A DNA stretch of 64,000 nucleotides from Blastococcus_B deserti (GTDB lineage: Bacteria > Actinomycetota > Actinomycetes > Mycobacteriales > Geodermatophilaceae). The notes under the pieces were generated by a model that searched no databases, was not told the origin of the DNA, and worked only from the letters and a program-made list of their open reading frames with translations. The position numbers and the translations under genes are program-made. Every line of letters begins with the position of its first letter. Position 1 is the stretch's first letter. Location: assembly GCF_042682525.1 (NCBI RefSeq), contig NZ_JBHUHP010000015.1:62001-126000 (forward strand), read 5' to 3'. Below are positions 59,241 to 64,000 of this stretch, in pieces.

Positions 59241-61193
59241 ATGCAGCAGACCTCGGCCAGATTGCTCTATCCGTTGCGCAACCACATGCCGCGACGGCTC
59301 GGGGCGGCCCTGCCGCGCTTGTGGAACCAGAGCGGCAAGTTCCACCTCCATCCAGGACTTTCGCCCGCCGACTTCACCGCGCGGCTGAACGAGCGGCACG
59401 TCGACTATGTGGTGCTCGACTTCGGCGTCCGGCAGGGCGAGGACATCGAGCTGCTGGTCCGGGGCGATTCCGACATGGACAAGCTCCAGGACCTCGTGAC
59501 CGAATGGCCGCTCGGCGCGCCCATCCGCATCTACACGGTCTCCCCGCGCCAGAACACGGCCTACTACTCGCCTTTGGTGCCGCGGATCTCCGCCCACCGG
59601 ATTGCCGTGTTCCCGCCGTACGTCAGCGAGGAGCTGCTGGCCCGCGCGGTGGCCGACGGGGACGGGGCCACGGTGCTCACGCCACAGGACGCTTTCCTCG
59701 GCTGCGCTTACCGCGCGGCCTACATGGAGGCCGTCTGCTGTGCCTGGAGCGACACTGCGGCGCGCTGCGACACCTGCACCGCCTACCAGGTGCAGCTCGC
59801 GCGACTCTCCGCCGCGGCCGGCATCCCGCTGCCCGAGCCACTCACTCCGCAATCCCTCGACCAGCTGCTGAACGCGCACGGCTGGCGTCCCCCGCTCGAC
59901 CTGCTCGACAGGGCGGCGAAGTGGGCGCCCTGGATCCTCGAGGCATTCCCCGAACTGGAGTGCGACGAGGAGTCGCGGAAGCCGGGGCTGGCCGTGATGT
60001 TCCTTCGCGATCTCGCGTTCCGGAACGGGTGGAAGCAGCGGATCCTGACGACCCTGGCCGAACACGGGTTCGAGCTGCTCCTGGTCAAGGACCTCGACGA
60101 CGAGAGCCGCGGGCGGGCCGCCCGGATGTTCCGCGGCGGGGACTGGGGCGCGGTCAACCTCAAGATCAGTGGCGGTCCTCCGGCCTGCGTGATCGTCGCG
60201 TTCGACCCGAACCCGCAACCGGTGGTCGGGAAGGTGCGTGCAAGCCACCCCTTGTCCGACAACATGAACACCATCACCGCCAAGGAGATGACGCGGAGGC
60301 TGCTCAAGGCGACCCTGCCCAAGGACGAGGCGTACAACCCGCTGCATTCGACGGACAACAGCCACCAGGCGTGGACGGCGATCCGGCTGCTGCTGCCGGA
60401 CGAGGAGCCGAAGCTCCGGGCCAAGGTCGCCGACTTGCGCCAGAGCTCGGCTGCCGCGGCGGCCGCAGCGGCTCGCGGAGTCCAGCACCTGACCCCCTAC
60501 GGCTCGGCGGCCAGCGCCGAGCTGGTCGACTGGGAGGGCGGCAAGGCGGTGCGCAGGACCTTCGGGCCGGATGCGATCCAGACGATGGAGCACGACATCG
60601 CGGTGATCCGGGAGCTCGGACCCTTCTGCCCCGAGATCCCGAAGCTGCTGGAGCGCGGGCCGGACTGGATCGTCGTCGAATATGTCGAGGCCGACGTGCC
60701 CGACCCGAAGTGGCCCCGGCCGCTGCCGTTCTGGGCGATCCGGCAGCTCTCGGCATTCGTGAAGACCTGCGTAGCGAACGGGTTCGACCCGGTCGGCCTG
60801 AGGCCCCGCGACAACGTGATCCTCACCAGCTCGGGCATCCGGGTGGTCGGTTTCGACACGTGGCAGCGCTGCGACCCCGCCACCCGGCCCGAACGATGCC
60901 GCGGGCTGGCCGGCGCGGCCGGCGGCAATGGCGACGTCGATGCGGGACCCTTCACCTACGATCCCTGGCCGATGCAGTTCTTCCCCAGCATCGCGCTCGG
61001 GCTGCGCAGCTTCCTCTACGACCCGCCCGCGCTGCAGCGGGTCAAGCAGGCCCTGCACCTGGCGCCGCGCTACGCCCGGTGGCTCGGGCAGGACGTCGGC
61101 CGCCGCCTGGTACCGCTGGCCCGCGGCATCGGCCGGCGCGTGCTGCCCAAACGTGCGCGGTCCGTCCTGCGCGGGGCCGCCTTCGGACGTTAG
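59241..61193 (+). CDS. three-domain protein: nucleotidyltransferase-like, NDK-like and kinase-like
   Basis: 650 residues from ATG at 59241, with GGGGGCAGG six bases upstream. Domain one (35-235) repeats the preceding protein's fold: DYVVLDFGVRQGEDIELLVRG, TPQDAFLGCAYRAAYMEAV, LLNAHGWRPPLDLL. Domain two (248-390) resembles nucleoside diphosphate kinase: WKQRILTTLAEHGFELLLVKDLDDE, SGGPPACVIVAFDPNP and NPLHSTDNSHQAWTAI. His369 falls where NDK has its phospho-histidine (NxxHGSDS). Domain three (425-600) looks like a degenerate protein/lipopolysaccharide kinase: ELVDWEGGKAVRRTF, WIVVEYVEADVP, RPRDNVIL and VVGFDTW. I know no named family with this order. Confidence 0.7.
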   Translation: MQQTSARLLYPLRNHMPRRLGAALPRLWNQSGKFHLHPGLSPADFTARLNERHVDYVVLDFGVRQGEDIELLVRGDSDMDKLQDLVTEWPLGAPIRIYTVSPRQNTAYYSPLVPRISAHRIAVFPPYVSEELLARAVADGDGATVLTPQDAFLGCAYRAAYMEAVCCAWSDTAARCDTCTAYQVQLARLSAAAGIPLPEPLTPQSLDQLLNAHGWRPPLDLLDRAAKWAPWILEAFPELECDEESRKPGLAVMFLRDLAFRNGWKQRILTTLAEHGFELLLVKDLDDESRGRAARMFRGGDWGAVNLKISGGPPACVIVAFDPNPQPVVGKVRASHPLSDNMNTITAKEMTRRLLKATLPKDEAYNPLHSTDNSHQAWTAIRLLLPDEEPKLRAKVADLRQSSAAAAAAAARGVQHLTPYGSAASAELVDWEGGKAVRRTFGPDAIQTMEHDIAVIRELGPFCPEIPKLLERGPDWIVVEYVEADVPDPKWPRPLPFWAIRQLSAFVKTCVANGFDPVGLRPRDNVILTSSGIRVVGFDTWQRCDPATRPERCRGLAGAAGGNGDVDAGPFTYDPWPMQFFPSIALGLRSFLYDPPALQRVKQALHLAPRYARWLGQDVGRRLVPLARGIGRRVLPKRARSVLRGAAFGR

Positions 61194-61334
61194 GACCCGC
61201 CCCGGCGAGGACCTGGATGTACTGACCGGAGACGTTGGTCGCGGACGTGCGACCACGGGATCTGGTCGTCCTCCGGACGTGGAGTGCAGCTGCTGAACGA
61301 GAACCACTGCACGACACGGAGGCCCTCGTGCTCC

Positions 61335-61530
61335 ACGCTGAGCCGTCCACCCACGACAGCGCCTTCGACCGGGCCGACTGGCCCAACTGGTCGTGGAGGA
61401 GAACTGGCCCGAGAGCCGGGCCGCGGAGTTCGCCGGCCTGGCTCGCCCGACTGCCGACCGGTGGGCCGAGCGCTACCGCGCCGACGGCGGCCGGGCGCGC
61501 AGCCGCTACCGACAGCCGCTGATGCGCACG
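61335..61530 (+). pseudogene. IS481-like transposase N-terminal remnant
   Basis: From 61375 the frame reads RLAQLVVEENWPESRAAEFAGL, then ARPTADRWAERYRADGG. This matches the N-terminal helix-turn-helix of actinobacterial IS481 transposases (RLARLVVEExWPxxRAAERF...TAxRWxxRYRxxG). The expected preceding residues (HAxAPLT-type) are in another frame, and nothing of the DDE domain follows. It is a broken fragment. Within 61194-61700 (507 bases) I see nothing else. Confidence 0.55.
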
Positions 61531-61700
61531 CCTTCGTCCCCGTCGTCCTCGAGGACCACTGCCGCCGCCCATCGACCGCTTGACGGTCAGTACGCCTCGG
61601 GAGCGGAGAACGCGGTCACAGGGTCATGAACGGGGTGTCGAGGGGGTTCATCCGCTGCTTCTGCAGAACCCCGGATAGGCAGTCGAACTGCGGCTTCGCG

Positions 61701-61774
61701 TGGAGCGGGTGACGAGAATCGAACTCGCACTGTCAGCTTGGGAAGCTGATGTTCTGCCATTGAACTACACCCGC
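61701..61774 (-). tRNA. tRNA-Gly (anticodon CCC), CCA encoded
   Basis: The minus strand folds as a complete cloverleaf: seven perfect acceptor pairs (GCGGGTG with CACCCGC), D arm GTTC/GAAC, anticodon stem TCAGC/GCTGA with loop TTCCCAA (anticodon CCC, decoding GGG), and T loop TTCGATT. The discriminator is U, as expected for glycine tRNA, followed by an encoded CCA. A partial copy 3.9 kb away marks this gene as a likely integration target. Confidence 0.96.
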
Positions 61775-61846
61775 GGGTGCCGCCCACGATACCTGGCGGC
61801 CCCCGCTGTGCGGGAGCGGGCCCGGCATGCGGAGGTCGCGTCCTGC

Positions 61847-62320
61847 TCAGCGGCACATCGCGGCCAGGAACCCGGTCGCCTCCGACCGCGGCCGCCCCGC
61901 CGTCTGGGACAACCCGGTGATGTCGTCGCCGCCGGCGAGGGAGGTGGAACCGTCGACCGCCGCGGCGATCCCGTCGATCATGGCGATGATCTCCTTGATC
62001 TCGGCCGACGACCGGGTCAGCGAGGCGATGGTCTCCCGCGCGGTGCCCACCTCGGTGCTCGCGGCCGGCGCCGCCGCGGTGAGCCCCGGCGCCGAGGCGC
62101 TCATCTCCGTCGACGCGGTGGCCACCTGCTCGGACATGGCCGGGACGACGGACTCGAACTCGTCGGCCAGGTCGTAGCCGCTCACGCGCAGGAACACGTC
62201 GGTGGCGTCGGCGATGAGCCCGCGGGGGTCGGTCTTCGAGACGATCAGCTCGTCGGCGGAGAACGTCCGCTCGACACCCGTCGGCCGGATCGAGCGGTGC
62301 GCCCGCGGGCGGCCCGGGGC
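61847..62320 (-). pseudogene. aerotaxis-receptor remnant (PAS start fused to MCP signalling piece)
   Basis: Read on the minus strand, ERTFSADELIVSKTDPRG followed by LIADATDVFLRVSGYDLAD is the beginning of an Aer-type PAS domain. The sequence then passes directly into a chemoreceptor signalling segment: MSEQVATASTEMSASAPG, STEVGTARETIASLTRSSAEI, IKEIIAMIDGIA. The rest of the PAS domain, any membrane helices and the conserved tip are missing, and there is no clear start codon. It ends at 61847 after unrelated residues. An internal deletion and truncation are the simplest explanation. Confidence 0.7.
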
Positions 62321-62486
62321 GCCGGCAGGGTGTCGAGGATGGGCTCCTTCCGATGACGGTCTCGCCCGTCCTCATCGGCACTTCCCCGGACCGATCGGAC
62401 GTGTGCGACCCGATCGGACGTGTGCGGCGCCACTGCGCCCCGTCCGCACGGGGAAGTCGGACGGGGCGCAGCAGTTCGGGGGTGGG

Positions 62487-64000
62487 TCAGATGGCGACCC
62501 CGGTGCAGGACGACGAGCAGTCCATCGACCAGATGGCACGCAGGCCGCCGAACTTCGCCGACCGGACGAGCCGCTCACCCGCCGGCCCCGACCGCACGAC
62601 GGGCTCGGTGCCCGGCGCCGGGCCGTCGTCGGAGGCGCCGTCGTCCGGGGTGGAGCCGCCGGGTGGCGTCCCGCCCGGGCCGCTGTCCGGCGTCGTGCCT
62701 CCGGGCGACGTGCCATCCGGCGTGGAACCGCCGTCGTCCGGCGTGCCCCCGTCGCCGCCCGGGGTGGGGCTGCCGACCTCGGCCGCGTAGGTGAGGGCGT
62801 TGCTCAGCACGGTCGAGCGACCGTCGGGAGCGAAGACCGACACGTCGTAGGTGCCGGCCACCCGGGCGGGCACCCGGAAGGTGACGCGGGTCGCCGACGC
62901 GGTCACGACCGTCCCCGTGCTCGTCCCCCCGATCCGGACCGTGGGGTCGTCGGGCAGGGCCTCGCCGGTGATCGTGACGAGGGTGCCACCGGCGACGTCG
63001 ACCACGTTCGGCGTCAGCGAGGTGATCCGGAACGTGCCGACCCGCGGATAGGTCGTCGTGCCGGGGACCGGGGCGTCCGGGGCCGGAGTGGCCGGCGTCG
63101 ACGTCCCAGGGGTCGGTGTGCCAGAGCCGGGGTCGGGGGACGTGCCGCCGCCCGGGCCACCGGGCGTGCTGCCGCCGGGCGTCGTCGTCCCCGGGGGGAG
63201 CGACGGCGTGCCGTCGCCCGGCGCCGGGCCGTCGGGGTCGCTGCCCGGCGACGTGCCGGGGGAGGTCCCCGGCGTGGTGCCCGGGGTGGTGCCGGGCGAG
63301 GTGCCGGAGCCGTCCGGGGTGCTGCCCGGCCCGGGGTCCCGGGGCGCGGTAGCGCCTCCGGGCAGGCTCGGGTCCGTGCCGGTGCCCGGCGACGTCCCGC
63401 CGCCCGGGGTCGTGGTCCCCGGCGTGGAGCCGTCGGGGGTGCTGTCGCCGGGGTCGGTGCCCGGCGTCGATCCGCCGGGCGTGCTCGGGGCCGGGACGGC
63501 GGACCCGACCAGGAGCGGGGCGGCGTAGGTGCGGCCGACCGGGCTGCCGTCGCGGTAGATCTGGACGGTCAGCACGTAACGGCCGTCGCCGAGTTCCATG
63601 CTGGGGGCCAGGGCGGTGCCGTCCAGCCCGGCCAGGCCGCCCAGCGGGAAGACCGCGTCACCGGCGTCGTCGGTGGTCACCGTGACGCCGCCGAGGGTCA
63701 CCGCCTTGCCCGACAGCGCCCAGATCTCCCCGGCGTCCTCCATGCCCAGGCCCAGGACGACGTCGTAGTCGCCGGCCGTGGTCGGGCCGGCCACGCCGAT
63801 GGCGGGGGAGACCACGCCGGCGGGTGCGGTCATCGAGGTGAACGCGTACCGCACCGAGTCCGCGGTGGTGCCGGTGAGCTTCGCCATGCTCAGCCGGCCC
63901 CCGGTCAGCGACTTGCCGGTGAAGGCCGGCAGCGGGTCGACGTCGGCGAGCAGTGCCTGCTTGATCTCGGCGGCCGTGGCCGACGGCATGGCCGCCCGGT
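62487..64000 (-). CDS. C-terminal part of a subtilisin-like (S8) protease with IPT/TIG domain (5' end cut by window)
   Basis: The frame is open to the right edge. The first residues seen, RAAMPSATAAEIKQALLADVDPLPAFTGK followed by LTGGRLSMAKL, match the end of an S8 subtilisin catalytic domain, so the catalytic Ser lies outside the window. A beta domain follows (to about residue 170 of the visible part). Next comes a long low-complexity linker of P-G-T/S repeats, then an IPT/TIG domain (FRITSLTPNVVDVAGGTLVTITGEAL, then NALTYAAEVG). A second Pro/Gly/Asp linker leads to a Cys-containing end (WSMDCSSSCTGVAI). It is presumably secreted. Confidence 0.78.
   Translation of the reverse strand, partial: RAAMPSATAAEIKQALLADVDPLPAFTGKSLTGGRLSMAKLTGTTADSVRYAFTSMTAPAGVVSPAIGVAGPTTAGDYDVVLGLGMEDAGEIWALSGKAVTLGGVTVTTDDAGDAVFPLGGLAGLDGTALAPSMELGDGRYVLTVQIYRDGSPVGRTYAAPLLVGSAVPAPSTPGGSTPGTDPGDSTPDGSTPGTTTPGGGTSPGTGTDPSLPGGATAPRDPGPGSTPDGSGTSPGTTPGTTPGTSPGTSPGSDPDGPAPGDGTPSLPPGTTTPGGSTPGGPGGGTSPDPGSGTPTPGTSTPATPAPDAPVPGTTTYPRVGTFRITSLTPNVVDVAGGTLVTITGEALPDDPTVRIGGTSTGTVVTASATRVTFRVPARVAGTYDVSVFAPDGRSTVLSNALTYAAEVGSPTPGGDGGTPDDGGSTPDGTSPGGTTPDSGPGGTPPGGSTPDDGASDDGPAPGTEPVVRSGPAGERLVRSAKFGGLRAIWSMDCSSSCTGVAI

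Overview
The window is high-GC DNA (well above 70% by eye) with many GTG and TTG starts and short or overlapping gene junctions. Its gene set points to an actinobacterium, most likely of the Geodermatophilaceae (Blastococcus/Geodermatophilus/Modestobacter type). Supporting genes are a DevRS-like dormancy two-component pair, a type III polyketide synthase, DUF3817/DUF2784/DUF3140 proteins, an F420-dependent LLM oxidoreductase and an NlpC/P60 hydrolase behind an MtrA-like site. The family-level assignment is inference from gene content, not a search.

Layout. 1-5 kb: the start of an FAD oxidoreductase, a tiny lipoprotein, a secreted NlpC/P60 hydrolase, a small membrane protein and a CubicO-type serine hydrolase. 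4.9-11.2 kb: a tightly overlapping minus-strand operon with a HEXXH metalloprotease, a paralogue that lost the zinc ligands, a 929-residue TPR protein, a 75-residue Cys/His protein and a three-helix membrane protein. This uncharacterised module is the best candidate for a new system. 12-18 kb: an Lrp regulator divergent from a branched-chain 2-oxoacid dehydrogenase operon (E1a, E1b, E2), then an AGE-family isomerase and a SRPBCC protein. 18.5-24.7 kb: a complete fructose PTS locus (HPr, IIABC, 1-phosphofructokinase, DeoR regulator, divergent Enzyme I). 24.8-31 kb: a 44-residue protein, a V4R-GAF-GGDEF protein, a tyrosine phosphatase, a frameshifted membrane protein and a glycosylase-annotated family member. 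31.4-38.3 kb: a 3-hydroxybutyrate dehydrogenase with its GAF/CdaR regulator facing an MHS transporter, two small acidic proteins and a long acyl-CoA dehydrogenase. 38.4-44.1 kb: a decayed PAS-GGDEF-EAL gene, small proteins, a TetR gene ending in tandem repeats, an LLM oxidoreductase and ribokinase. 44.2-50.7 kb: a DUF3140-methyltransferase-type III PKS operon, a response regulator facing a GAF histidine kinase, a universal stress protein and a second decayed EAL gene. 50.7-57.8 kb: envelope genes (GtrA, PAP2-type phosphotransferase, two GT-C glycosyltransferases).

57.8-61.8 kb is a small island between a partial tRNA-Gly copy and the intact tRNA-Gly(CCC) gene. It carries two decayed transposase pieces, a 5-N assembly gap and two linked proteins that share a nucleotidyltransferase-like domain; the larger one adds NDK-like and kinase-like domains. 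The window ends with an aerotaxis-receptor remnant and the C-terminal part of a subtilisin-like protease with an IPT/TIG domain and long Pro-Gly-Thr linkers.

Working together: the PTS locus is a self-contained fructose uptake and phosphorylation unit. The 3-hydroxybutyrate, acyl-CoA dehydrogenase and branched-chain dehydrogenase loci all feed acyl-CoA metabolism, each beside a visible operator-like repeat. Two of the three recognisable cyclic-di-GMP genes and the chemoreceptor are broken, suggesting ongoing loss of signalling genes.
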